Shown in pieces: positions 53,089-61,487 of a DNA stretch of 64,000 nt. A program made the translations under genes and the position numbers. Position 1 is the stretch's first letter, and each line of letters begins with the position of its first letter. Source of the DNA: Burkholderiales bacterium (lineage in GTDB: Bacteria; Pseudomonadota; Gammaproteobacteria; Burkholderiales; Burkholderiaceae_C); the NCBI GenBank assembly GCA_016185015.1, contig JACPOI010000022.1, forward strand, positions 1 through 64,000. The letters run 5' to 3'. The notes below the pieces were generated by a model. The model worked only from the letters and a program-made list of their open reading frames with translations, searched no databases and was not told the DNA's origin.

Positions 53089-53907
53089 TCAGCCCCTGAC
53101 CGGGGTGTAGGCGCTGCGGTTGGCATCCAGCCACTGGCGTGAGGCCTGCGCATCATGCTGCGCCGGGTGGAAATCGGCGCGCAGGTAGTCGCGCCAGGGC
53201 TTGAAGGTGCAGCGCACCAGGCCCTGCTTGCCAAAGAGAAAACTAACCGCGCTGGTCCAGGTCGACCAGCGCCACAGCGTCTTGTCGCGCCGCAGGTTGA
53301 GCGCGGTCTGGCGCAGCAGGTCGCCGAGGAAGAACATCGTTGCGCGACGAAACCATGTGATGCGCCAGGCTTCGTTGCCCCCCAATGCTTTGTAAAGGCC
53401 GAAGGCCGTGCAACGGTGCTCAGCCTCCTCGGCGCTGTGCCACAACCACAGGGTGGCCAGCCGGCGGTCTGTGCTGCCGAGCACCTCGGGGTGCTTGAGC
53501 AGCCAGTCGGCAAAGATGGCCGTGAAATGTTCGTTGGCTGCGGTGATGGCCAGCGGATGCCGCGGGTCCAGGTCTTCCAGCTGCTTGAGACGCTGCTGCG
53601 CGCGCGGGCCCCAGCGGTTCTCCAGGCCCTGCTTGCCCAGTTGCTGGTTGTACAGCTCGTGCAGGCGACGGTGGGTGGCTTCCTGGCCCACGAAACCCTG
53701 CACCTCCGCCTTGAACTGGGCCTGCAGATCGCCAGGAAGGGCCTGGTAGCCCTGGCGCACGGCATCGATGAAGAATTGCTCCCCCACGGGGAAGCTCATG
53801 GACAGGGCGTTGAAGAAGGCAGTGCGGAACGGATCGTCGGCGCACCAGTGACGCGCCATCGGGGCGTCCATGTCGACGAGGAGGCGGCGGACAACGAGAT
53901 CGGTCAT
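53089..53907 (-). CDS. Predicted metal-dependent hydrolase (COG3687)
   Basis: A 272-residue protein of the COG3687 family. It has SFPVGEQFFIDAVR, GQEATHRRLHELYN, ANEHFTAIFADWLL and HSAEEAEHRCTAFGLY. The regularly spaced Glu and ExxH residues resemble a ferritin-like di-iron site, so it may be a di-iron protein rather than a hydrolase. The function is unknown. It is convergent with the small membrane protein gene. Confidence 0.82.
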   Translation of the reverse strand: MTDLVVRRLLVDMDAPMARHWCADDPFRTAFFNALSMSFPVGEQFFIDAVRQGYQALPGDLQAQFKAEVQGFVGQEATHRRLHELYNQQLGKQGLENRWGPRAQQRLKQLEDLDPRHPLAITAANEHFTAIFADWLLKHPEVLGSTDRRLATLWLWHSAEEAEHRCTAFGLYKALGGNEAWRITWFRRATMFFLGDLLRQTALNLRRDKTLWRWSTWTSAVSFLFGKQGLVRCTFKPWRDYLRADFHPAQHDAQASRQWLDANRSAYTPVRG

Positions 53908-53980
53908 GGTGTGGCGGGCTGATGAACAGGGAATCCAGGGGCGATGCTACTCCTGCCGCAAGGCCCGGCGGGCATCCATG

Positions 53981-54008
53981 CAAAACGCCGGGCGAACCCG
54001 GCGTTTTG
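53981..54008. terminator. Intrinsic terminator after the Bug-type binding protein gene
   Basis: CAAAACGCCGGG, a CGAA loop and CCCGGCGTTTTG form a 12-bp stem. Read on the minus strand it ends the 54-59.8 kb catabolic transcript 20 bp after the last stop codon; A and T flanks would let it work in both directions. Confidence 0.88.
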
Positions 54009-54028
54009 CGTGGCACATGCCGTAGCGA

Positions 54029-55015
54029 TCAGTCGGCGAACTGGCCGGCAGCGCGGATGGCCTTGCCCCACTTGTCGACTTCAGCCGTCAGCCAGGCACG
54101 CTGGCCTTCGGAGGACTGGCGGCCCACCGGGGGAATCTCACCGCCGAGGTCGGCCATGCGGCTCACGAACGCCGGGTCCTTGAGGGCGACACGCAGGGCG
54201 TCGCCAAACTTCTGCACCACGGCCGCGGGCGTGCCCTTGGGCGCGTAGACACCGTGCCAGACGATGACCTCGAAGTCCTTGAGGCCGCCTTCATCCAGCG
54301 TGGGAGCATCGGGCAGGGCCTTGATGCGCTGCTTGGTGGTCACACCGTACATCTTGACGGTACCGGCCTTGATGTGCGGCACGGTGTTGGTGGTCTGGTC
54401 GCACAACAGGTCGACCTGGCCGCCCAGCAGCGCATTGAGTGCGGGGCCCGTGCCCGAGAAAGGCACCGTGGTCACCGTCACGCCCAGGGCCTGCTGGAAC
54501 AGCGTGCCGCAGAGGTGCGAGACCGCGCCCAGACCGGCGTTGGCCAGGTTGACCTTGTCGGCATTGGCCTTGATGTAGCTCATCAGCTCGCCCAGGTTCT
54601 TGGCAGCCATGTCCTTGCGCGCGATCATGGTCATGGGCACGTCGACGACGTTGCCCACGTGCTCAAAATCGGTCACGGGGTTGTAGGCCAGCTTGCGGTA
54701 CAGGGCCGGCGCGGTGGCCATGCCGTTGTGGTGGATCAGGAAGGTGTAACCGTCCGGCGCGGCCTTCATCACGAGGCTGGCGGCAATGGTGCCGCCCGCG
54801 CCGACCTTGTTTTCGACCACCACGCTCTGGCCCAGGGACTTGGTCATGGTGGCGGCCAGGGTGCGCGCCACGATGTCGGTGGGGCCACCGGCCGAGAAGG
54901 GAACGACCAGGCTGATCGGCTTGGCCGGGTAGGCCTGGGCCTGGGCCAGGCTGCTGCCCAGGGCCAGGGTGGAAGCCACGGCGGCGGCGGTGAAAATTCT
55001 GCGGTTCAGGTTCAT
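54029..55015 (-). CDS. Tripartite tricarboxylate transporter (Bug-type) binding protein
   Basis: A 328-residue periplasmic binding protein with signal peptide MNLNRRIFTAAAVASTLALG through AQA. Signature motifs are PISLVVPFSAGGPTDIVARTLAATM, VENKVGAGGTIAASLVMKAAPDGYTFL and GPALNALLGGQVDLLCDQ. It lies 162 bp after the MmgE/PrpD gene on the same strand and probably captures the acid degraded by the upstream enzymes. The start is ATG 55015, set by the signal peptide. Confidence 0.92.
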   Translation of the reverse strand: MNLNRRIFTAAAVASTLALGSSLAQAQAYPAKPISLVVPFSAGGPTDIVARTLAATMTKSLGQSVVVENKVGAGGTIAASLVMKAAPDGYTFLIHHNGMATAPALYRKLAYNPVTDFEHVGNVVDVPMTMIARKDMAAKNLGELMSYIKANADKVNLANAGLGAVSHLCGTLFQQALGVTVTTVPFSGTGPALNALLGGQVDLLCDQTTNTVPHIKAGTVKMYGVTTKQRIKALPDAPTLDEGGLKDFEVIVWHGVYAPKGTPAAVVQKFGDALRVALKDPAFVSRMADLGGEIPPVGRQSSEGQRAWLTAEVDKWGKAIRAAGQFAD

Positions 55016-55117
55016 GGTGTGTCGTCCTCGTAGCTTGGATGAATGGGGAACTCCCTTTTCCTTCTTATGGTGCCTATGCTCGTTCAGATACGGCGTGCGA
55101 ACAAGCCGGGACATCCC

Positions 55118-55145
55118 TAAGAGCCTATTCACGATCCCTAAGGCC
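55118..55145. repeat. Short relic related to the ends of the 59.9-kb inverted-repeat element
   Basis: TAAGAGCCTATTCACG at 55118-55133 matches the end sequence TAAGAGCCTGCTCACG of the element at 59852-60125 in all but two positions, and GATCCCTAAGG follows as a near copy of the bases flanking that element. It lies in the 162-bp gap between the Bug-type gene and MmgE/PrpD. Confidence 0.5.
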
Positions 55146-55177
55146 CATGGGTCCTGGGGATTTGCCACGCCGGTGCG

Positions 55178-56533
55178 TCAGGACAGCAGCCGGCCCACCT
55201 GTGGTGCAGCGGCGATGGCCCAGAGCCGGGCCATGGCGGCGCGCATCTCGGTTTCACTCGCGCCGCCGTGGTACAGGGCCAGGCGCAGGGCCTTGTCTTC
55301 GAGTTCGGGGCGGCTCAGCGTGTTGCCTGGGTCGCCCTTGGGCTCGTCCACACGACCGTGCAGCAGGCGGCCATCGACCGTTTCCACGCGGACCTTGCCG
55401 ATCCAGCGCGCGGGGTAGGCAGCATCCACCTCGGGGTCGAGTTCCATGACAACCTTGTCGTGGAAGGCCGTCACCTCACCGGACTTGAAACTGGCGTCGA
55501 ATTCACTCAGGCCCGCGCGGCCCAGCACGGCCACCAGCCCCAGCACCGTGCCCATGGAGAACTTGCTCTGGTGCACGGTCTGCGGATCGGTCACCGGGCC
55601 CAGCACGTCAATGGCCCCCTGGTGCACCAGAGCGATCACACGCTTGACGTCGGCGGCCTTGAGCTGGTGGTCGCGCAAGACCTGCTGCAGCGCGTCGGCC
55701 GCCGGGTGCGTGTGGCGGCAGGAGGCGTGGAACTTGAAGGAGGTTTCGGCCGTGGCCCAGCGCGTGCCCAGGCCATCAGTGAGCTTGCTGATCTCCGCGT
55801 CGCTGGACATGCCGGCCGCCAGGCCTTGCGGGCCTTCGAGGATGCGGCGTGCGCCGGTGAATCCTTTTTGCGCAAGGTAGGCCGCGGTGAGGCCCGCGCC
55901 GGCCGCATGCGCGGTGTGCAGCTGCTTGGAGTCCGCCGCGTCGCGCAGGAATTCCCACAGGCCGGCCGACTGCGTGCCGGCCGAACCGAAGGCGTTCAGC
56001 ATCTGCTCCGGGTTCAGCTTGAGCAGATGCCCGACCGCCGCGGCGGCGGCCAACGTGCCGGCCGTGCCCGTGGTGTGAAAGACCTTGTAGTGCGAACGCC
56101 CGAGGAACTCACCCACACGGATGCCCACCTCGTAACCCGCCACGCAGGCCGTGAGCAACTCTTTGCCACTGCGGCCCAGGGCCTGCGCCACCGCCAGTGC
56201 GGGCGGGAACACGACCGTGGCCGGGTGAAAGACCGAGCCGTTGTGCACATCGTCCTGCTCGGCCACGTGCGAGGCGGCGGCATTGGCCATGGCGGCCAGC
56301 AGGGGGCTGCTGCTGCGCCGGTGGATCAGGATTTCGCTCGGACCGTCGCTGGGCCCCATGCTTTCGACGAAGCTGGCCAGGATCTCGACGGCGCGCGCGT
56401 TCTTGCCGGCGAGCGCGGAACCGAACCAGTCGAGCAGCAGATCTTCGGTGCGGCGGATCACCGGCGCAGGGATGGCGTCGAATGTCAGGTTTGCGGCGAA
56501 TTCGGCGAGGACTGCGGAGCTTGGGGTCGTCAT
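55178..56533 (-). CDS. MmgE/PrpD family protein
   Basis: A 451-residue protein of the MmgE/PrpD superfamily (2-methylcitrate dehydratase, iminodisuccinate epimerase and cis-aconitate decarboxylase relatives). It has DLLLDWFGSALAG, AANAAASHVAEQDDVHNGSVFHPATVVFPPALAVAQ, TGTAGTLAAAAAVGHLL and KFHASCRHTHPAADALQQV. A homologous gene sits in the itaconate operon of Pseudomonas aeruginosa. It starts 3 bp after the CoA-transferase gene. Confidence 0.9.
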   Translation of the reverse strand: MTTPSSAVLAEFAANLTFDAIPAPVIRRTEDLLLDWFGSALAGKNARAVEILASFVESMGPSDGPSEILIHRRSSSPLLAAMANAAASHVAEQDDVHNGSVFHPATVVFPPALAVAQALGRSGKELLTACVAGYEVGIRVGEFLGRSHYKVFHTTGTAGTLAAAAAVGHLLKLNPEQMLNAFGSAGTQSAGLWEFLRDAADSKQLHTAHAAGAGLTAAYLAQKGFTGARRILEGPQGLAAGMSSDAEISKLTDGLGTRWATAETSFKFHASCRHTHPAADALQQVLRDHQLKAADVKRVIALVHQGAIDVLGPVTDPQTVHQSKFSMGTVLGLVAVLGRAGLSEFDASFKSGEVTAFHDKVVMELDPEVDAAYPARWIGKVRVETVDGRLLHGRVDEPKGDPGNTLSRPELEDKALRLALYHGGASETEMRAAMARLWAIAAAPQVGRLLS

Positions 56534-56536
56534 GGT

Positions 56537-57721
56537 TCAGATCGCCTTGTCGTTCTTGAGGTGTTCGATGTCCGCAGCGCTCAGGCCCAGCTCACGCAGG
56601 ATGGCCTCGCTGTGCTGGCCCACGGCGGGGATGGCGTCCATGCGCACATGGGCTTCATCGGGTGCGCCGGGCGGCAGCAGGGCGGGCACCGGGCCAACGG
56701 GGGTGCTGACCTCGGTCCAGCGCTGGCGCGCGGCCAGCTGCGGGTGCGCCCACAGGTCGGCCATGGTGTTGACCTGGGCGTTGGCGATGCCGGCCGCTTC
56801 CAGTCGTTCGATCACCTGGGCTGCGCTGAGCTTGCCGAAGGCGGTTTCGATCAGCGCCTTGACTTCGGCGCGCGCGGCCGAACGCTTGGCGTTGGCGTCG
56901 AAGCGTGCGTCCTTGGCCAGTGCGGGCTGCTGCAGGACCTGCTCGCAGAACACGGCCCACTCGCGCTCGTTCTGCAGGCCCAGCATCACGCTCTTGCCGT
57001 CGCCGGCCACAAAGGGGCCGTAAGGGTAGATGGTGGCGTGCGAGGCGCCGGCGCGCGGCGGCGGTGCGGCGCCGTCATACGCGTAGTACATGGGGAAACT
57101 CATCCACTCGGCCATGCTCTCCAGCATGGAGACGTCGATGCGCCGGCCCAGGCCGGTGCGGCTGCGCTGCAGCAGGGCGGTGAGGATGTTGGTGTAGGCG
57201 TACATGCCGGCGGCGATGTCGGCGATGGAGCAACCGGCCTTGGCAGGCTCGTCGGGCGAGCCCGTCACCGAAAGAAAACCTGCCTCGCTCTGGATCAGCA
57301 GGTCGTAGGCCTTCTTGTCGCGGTAGGGGCCGCTGTCGCCATAGCCCGAGATGTCGCAGACGATGAGCCTGGGGTACTTCTCGTGCAGGGCCTCGAAGGA
57401 TAGGCCCATGCGCGCGGCGGCACCGGGTGCAAGGTTCTGCACCAGCACATCGGCGCCGCCGAGCAGCTTGTCCATGATCTCGCCTGCCCTGGCGTGCTTG
57501 AGATCGAGTGCCAGGCTTTCCTTGGAGCGGTTGGTCCAGGTGAAGTGCGAGGACAAGCCGTTCACGCGGCTGTCGTAACCCCGCGCGAAGTCGCCGCTGC
57601 CCGGGCGTTCGACCTTGATGACCCGCGCACCCTGGTCGGCCAGCTGGCGCGAACAGAAAGGCGCCGCGATGGCGTGCTCGAGGGTGACGACGGTGATGCC
57701 TTCCAGTGGTTTCATCGTCAT
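56537..57721 (-). CDS. Class III CoA-transferase (CaiB/BaiF; itaconate/mesaconate CoA-transferase candidate)
   Basis: A 394-residue family III CoA-transferase. It has PLEGITVVTLEHAIAAPFCSRQLADQGARVIKVERPGSGDFARGYD, NRSKESLALDLKHARA, VQNLAPGAAARMGLSFE, ISGYGDSGPYRDKKAYDLLIQSEAG (catalytic Asp) and GLGRRIDVSMLESMAEW. In the Pseudomonas itaconate operon the equivalent enzyme forms itaconyl-CoA from succinyl-CoA; a mesaconyl-CoA or citramalate transferase is an alternative. It lies 4 bp after the acyl-CoA dehydrogenase gene. Confidence 0.88.
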   Translation of the reverse strand: MTMKPLEGITVVTLEHAIAAPFCSRQLADQGARVIKVERPGSGDFARGYDSRVNGLSSHFTWTNRSKESLALDLKHARAGEIMDKLLGGADVLVQNLAPGAAARMGLSFEALHEKYPRLIVCDISGYGDSGPYRDKKAYDLLIQSEAGFLSVTGSPDEPAKAGCSIADIAAGMYAYTNILTALLQRSRTGLGRRIDVSMLESMAEWMSFPMYYAYDGAAPPPRAGASHATIYPYGPFVAGDGKSVMLGLQNEREWAVFCEQVLQQPALAKDARFDANAKRSAARAEVKALIETAFGKLSAAQVIERLEAAGIANAQVNTMADLWAHPQLAARQRWTEVSTPVGPVPALLPPGAPDEAHVRMDAIPAVGQHSEAILRELGLSAADIEHLKNDKAI

Positions 57722-57725
57722 CGCC

Positions 57726-58883
57726 TCAGAAGCTGCGCGGCAGGCCGAGGATGTGCTCGGCCACGTAGGAAAAGATCATGTTCGTGGAAATCGGCGCCAC
57801 CTGGTAGAGGCGCGTCTCGCGGAACTTGCGCTCGATATCGTATTCGCAGGCGAAGCCGAAGCCGCCATGCGTCTGCAGGCACACATTGGCCGCTTCCCAG
57901 CTGGCCTTGGCCGCCAGGTACTTGGCCATGTTCGCTTCGGCGCCGGCGTTCTGGTGGGCATCGATCTTTTCACAGGCCTTCCAGCGCATCAGGTTGGCCG
58001 CCTCCAGTTCGATGAAGGCCTCGGCAATGGGGAACTGCACGCCCTGGTTCTGGCCAATGGGGCGGCCGAACACCACGCGGTCCTTGGCGTAGCGGCTGGC
58101 GCGGTCGATGAACCAGTAGCCGTCGCCGATGCACTCGGCAGCGATCAGCGTGCGCTCGGCGTTCAGGCCGTCGAGCAGGGTCTTGAAGCCCTTGCCCTCC
58201 TCGCCGAGCAGGTTTTCCTCGGGGATCTCCAGGTTGTCGAAGAACAGCTCGTTGGTCTCGTGGTTGACCATGTTGAGGATGGGGCGCACCGTGAGACCGT
58301 TGCCGACGGCCTGGTGCAGGTCGATCAGGAAGCAGGACAGGCCCTCGGAGCGCTTTTGCACCTGGTCCGCCGGTGTGGTGCGTGCCAGCAGGATCATGAG
58401 GTCGCTGTGCTGGATGCGCGAGATCCAGACCTTCTGGCCGTTGATGACCCAGCGGCCATCCTTGCGCACGGCCGTGGTCTTGAGCTTGGTGGTGTCGCTG
58501 CCGGTGGTGGGCTCGGTCACGCCCATGGACTGGATGCGCAGCTCGCCGGCGGCGATCTTGGGCAGGAACTGCTCTTTCTGCTTCTGGGAGCCGCTGCGCA
58601 CGATGGCGTTCATCACATACATCTGGCCATGGCAGGCGCCGGAGTTGCCACCCGAGCGGTTGATCTCCTCCATGATGACGGAGGCCTCGGCCATGGACAG
58701 GCCCGAGCCGCCGTATTCCTGCGGGATGAGCGCAGCCATCCAACCGGCTTTCGTCAGCGCGTCGACGAAAGCTTCGGGATAGCCGCGCTGCTCATCGATC
58801 TTGCGGTGGTATTCATCGGGGAACTGGGCGCAGAGGGCGCGCACCGCGTCGCGGATGTCCTGGTAGGCGTCGGTCTTGTGCAT
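57726..58883 (-). CDS. Acyl-CoA dehydrogenase
   Basis: A 385-residue FAD enzyme. The N-terminal helices hold EYGGSGLSMAEASVIMEEINRSGG. The middle has GVTEPTTGSDTTKLKTTA and WVINGQKVWIS, and the C-terminal part has QTHGGFGFACEYDIERKFRETRLYQVAPISTNMI. The catalytic base should be a Glu in the later helices. Its role beside the CoA-transferase is not known; the itaconate operon of P. aeruginosa also has one. Confidence 0.93.
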   Translation of the reverse strand: MHKTDAYQDIRDAVRALCAQFPDEYHRKIDEQRGYPEAFVDALTKAGWMAALIPQEYGGSGLSMAEASVIMEEINRSGGNSGACHGQMYVMNAIVRSGSQKQKEQFLPKIAAGELRIQSMGVTEPTTGSDTTKLKTTAVRKDGRWVINGQKVWISRIQHSDLMILLARTTPADQVQKRSEGLSCFLIDLHQAVGNGLTVRPILNMVNHETNELFFDNLEIPEENLLGEEGKGFKTLLDGLNAERTLIAAECIGDGYWFIDRASRYAKDRVVFGRPIGQNQGVQFPIAEAFIELEAANLMRWKACEKIDAHQNAGAEANMAKYLAAKASWEAANVCLQTHGGFGFACEYDIERKFRETRLYQVAPISTNMIFSYVAEHILGLPRSF

Positions 58884-58899
58884 GTCGTGTGTTCTTGTC

Positions 58900-59769
58900 T
58901 TATGCGATCTCGGCCGTACCTTGCATGGTCAGCCAGCCTTCGTGGTCACGACCCCAGAGGGATACCGTCTTGCCTTCGACCTTGCCGCAGACCGTGAAGG
59001 GATGGATGTCGAAGGTGGGGCGCACGGCCTTGAAGCTGAAGCGCCTGACTTTCGCATCGGGCAGGTGGCGGCGCAACAGGTCCAGCAGCAGGGTGGCGAT
59101 CAGCGGGCCGTGCACGATGAGGCCGGGGTAGCCCTCCACACCGGTGACGTAGCTGCGGTCATAGTGGATGCGGTGGCCGTTGAAGGTGAGCGCCGAGTAA
59201 CGGAACAGCAGCACGGGGTCGGGCACGATCTCGCGGCTGAACTGCTCGTCACGCGGCGCGGGCGTGGGGGCCGGTTGCGGGGCGCCAGGCTGGGGCGCGT
59301 CGCGGTAGACGATGTCGTGCTCTTCGCTCAGCGCCAGGCCTTGGGCGTTGCTGAATTCATGGCGCACGCAGACGAAGACCAGGGCGCCGCTGCGGCCCTC
59401 TTTCACCGTCACGTCCTTGATGGTCGACACGCGTGTCACACGCTCGCCCACGCGCAGCGGCTGCAGGAACTCCAGCCGTCCGCCAGCCCACATGCGCCGC
59501 GGCAGCGGCACCGGCGGCAGGAAACCGCCGCGTTTGGCATGGCCGTCCTCGCCGATCTCGCTGTGGCGCGTCAGCGGCGTGAAGTAAAGCCAGTGCCACA
59601 GGGGCGGCAGCGCGGTGCCGGGCACGGGGGCCGGATCCTCACGGTCCAGCGTGGCCGAGAGGGCGGCCACCGGCGTGGCGGTGAGCTGGTCTTCGCGGGA
59701 TTCGCTCAGGCCGATCCAGTCGCGCAAGGTCTCCAGCGCCAGGGTGGGGGTGGAAGCGGGGGTGTTCAT
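58900..59769 (-). CDS. MaoC-like FAS1-type dehydratase/hydratase (itaconyl- or mesaconyl-CoA hydratase candidate)
   Basis: A 289-residue double-hotdog hydratase. The N-terminal half has PLPRRMWAGGRLEFLQPLRVGERVTRVSTI; the C-terminal half has FRYSALTFNGHRIHYDRSYVTGVEGYPGLIVHGPLIATLLL, where the Asp/His pair of the hydratase site can be placed (HYD and VHG). This architecture belongs to mesaconyl-C4-CoA hydratase and to itaconyl-CoA hydratase. It is the first gene of the 54-59.8 kb operon. Confidence 0.85.
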   Translation of the reverse strand: MNTPASTPTLALETLRDWIGLSESREDQLTATPVAALSATLDREDPAPVPGTALPPLWHWLYFTPLTRHSEIGEDGHAKRGGFLPPVPLPRRMWAGGRLEFLQPLRVGERVTRVSTIKDVTVKEGRSGALVFVCVRHEFSNAQGLALSEEHDIVYRDAPQPGAPQPAPTPAPRDEQFSREIVPDPVLLFRYSALTFNGHRIHYDRSYVTGVEGYPGLIVHGPLIATLLLDLLRRHLPDAKVRRFSFKAVRPTFDIHPFTVCGKVEGKTVSLWGRDHEGWLTMQGTAEIA

Positions 59770-59851
59770 GGGCGCAGATCATGCGCCTGCCACCGGCCGG
59801 GCGCCATTTGCATTTGCGCAAGGGCATGTTAGGCGGGCCTTAACGCGATCC

Positions 59852-60125
59852 TTAGAGCCTGCTCACGGTATCGCAGGGGTCGCGTTGGGGTGCAATCGGG
59901 ATGAGTTGGCCGCGAAGATCACGCCGCATGGGCTCATGCCCATGCAAGGGATTTGGTGGACAAATCGCCCGATTTCGCCCCAACCCGAAGGGCAAGCGCC
60001 TTGCCGGGCGGTCTGCGGCGTTGCAAAGCCTCGCCGGGCATTGAGCCCGGCATCGTTTTGCGCCTTGCATCCCATCCCGGCAAGGTGCTTGCGCGGCCCC
60101 TGCGATACCGTGAGCAGGCTCTTAA
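59852..60125. repeat. 270-bp element with 25-bp perfect inverted ends (MITE-like)
   Basis: Positions 59855-59879 and 60097-60121 are exact reverse complements over 25 bases; the first 20 are GAGCCTGCTCACGGTATCGC. Similarity continues inwards more weakly, for example GGGATG near both ends, and TTA/TAA flank each side. Inside is a hairpin GCCGGGC-ATTGA-GCCCGGC followed by ATCGTTTT. The right end abuts the stop codon of the diguanylate cyclase gene. No transposase is encoded. Small open frames inside are not supported as genes. It fills the whole 352-bp gap. Confidence 0.8.
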
Positions 60126-61393
60126 AGCGGGCTGAACTGGGTCTGCCCGGGCTCGTAGGCCAGCACGCGGTTGCGCCCGGCGGTCTTGGCGGCGTAGAGC
60201 GCCTTGTCGGCGCGCTGGGTCAGGGTTTCGGCCGTTTCGCCGGGCGCCAGCTGGGCCACCCCGACCGAAACGGTGATGCCGAAGTGGCGCCCGCCCTCGC
60301 CCGTGAACGCCAGGTCGGCGATGGCCAGGCGCACGCGTTCGCCGGCCTCCACGGCCTGCGACAGGGGCGTAGCCGGCAGCAGCACGATGAACTCTTCCCC
60401 ACCCCAGCGGCCGAAGATGTCGCTGCCACGCAGCGTTTCCTGGGCCCGAGTCGCCAGGCGCCGCAGCACTTCGTCACCCACCGCGTGGCCGTGCGTGTCA
60501 TTGACGCGCTTGAAGAAATCGATATCGAGCAGGAGGATGGAGAAGTCCTCGGGCTGGCGCTCCCAGGCCTTGACCTGGCGGCGCAATTCGGCCTCGATGT
60601 GGCCGCGGCGGAAGGCGCCGGTCAGGCCGTCGCGGATGGCCAGTTCGCCGAGCTTGCGGTTGCTGAGCTCCAGCTCCTGGGTGCGGCTGCGCAGCAACTC
60701 ATGCATCTGCAGTTCATGCTGGATGTTCTGGTGCAGCTGGTCCAGCAGCTTGCGCTGGGTCAGGCGCGCACGTACCCATTCGCGCGTGCGCCGGTGCTCG
60801 CCCCGGCTGCGCACCAGCAGCATGACCGCATAGACCACGAAAGCCCAGTTCACCACCGGCAGCTCCTGGACAAAACCCGGGTAGTGCCGGTGCAGTTGCC
60901 ACACCGTGCCGGCCACGATGGCGGTCATGAAGCTGGCGTAGAGCCGCATCTCGATGCCCAGCGCACTCAGCAGGAAGGCCACGAGGGCCACGATGAAGAT
61001 CAGGCGCAGGAAGAACAGCGCATCGACCTGACCCGTGCCTACCATGGTGATGCTGCCGACCCAGACGGCGGCCAGGCCGATGGAGCCCAGCCACTCCAGG
61101 CCGAACCACAGCCGCCCGTGCACGATCTGGGTCCGCGGCAGGACCGACAGGAAAACATGGGCCAGCACGACGCGAAAGGCGAGCACCAGCAGGGCACAGC
61201 CGGCCCACAGCAGCAACTGCCCGAGCGGCTGGGCCGTCCAGTGCGACCAGACGATCAGGAATACCGGCAGGAAACCCACCAGCGCCGATTCACGCGTGCG
61301 CGCGAAGAGCTCGCGCATCATGCGCGTCTGGATGGCCTCTTCCTCCAGCCTGGGCAGGCTTTCGGGGTAGATCGAGGCAGGTGAGGTGTTCAC
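60122..61393 (-). CDS. Membrane diguanylate cyclase
   Basis: A 423-residue protein with six predicted helices (about 35-200, including LVGFLPVFLIVWSHW and LIFIVALVAFLLSALGIEM), a coiled-coil linker (LLRSRTQELELSNRKLGELAIRDGLT) and a GGDEF domain with active-site GGEEF. The inhibitory I-site RGSD stands exactly five residues before GGEEF, so product inhibition is expected. It makes c-di-GMP, the ligand of the riboswitch at 40.0 kb. Divergent from the LysR gene. Confidence 0.93.
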   Translation of the reverse strand: MNTSPASIYPESLPRLEEEAIQTRMMRELFARTRESALVGFLPVFLIVWSHWTAQPLGQLLLWAGCALLVLAFRVVLAHVFLSVLPRTQIVHGRLWFGLEWLGSIGLAAVWVGSITMVGTGQVDALFFLRLIFIVALVAFLLSALGIEMRLYASFMTAIVAGTVWQLHRHYPGFVQELPVVNWAFVVYAVMLLVRSRGEHRRTREWVRARLTQRKLLDQLHQNIQHELQMHELLRSRTQELELSNRKLGELAIRDGLTGAFRRGHIEAELRRQVKAWERQPEDFSILLLDIDFFKRVNDTHGHAVGDEVLRRLATRAQETLRGSDIFGRWGGEEFIVLLPATPLSQAVEAGERVRLAIADLAFTGEGGRHFGITVSVGVAQLAPGETAETLTQRADKALYAAKTAGRNRVLAYEPGQTQFSPL

Positions 61394-61487
61394 GGGTGCC
61401 GCAGAAGTTGTTCCCGGATTTTCTCAAAAATGAACAAATCCGTCTTGTTTTTCTTTAATTAGACGCACGCAGAGACATAATTGACCG

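Noticed and set aside
59852-60075. Small open frames inside the inverted-repeat element
   Set aside because: They overlap each other on both strands inside a structured repeat and have no ribosome site.
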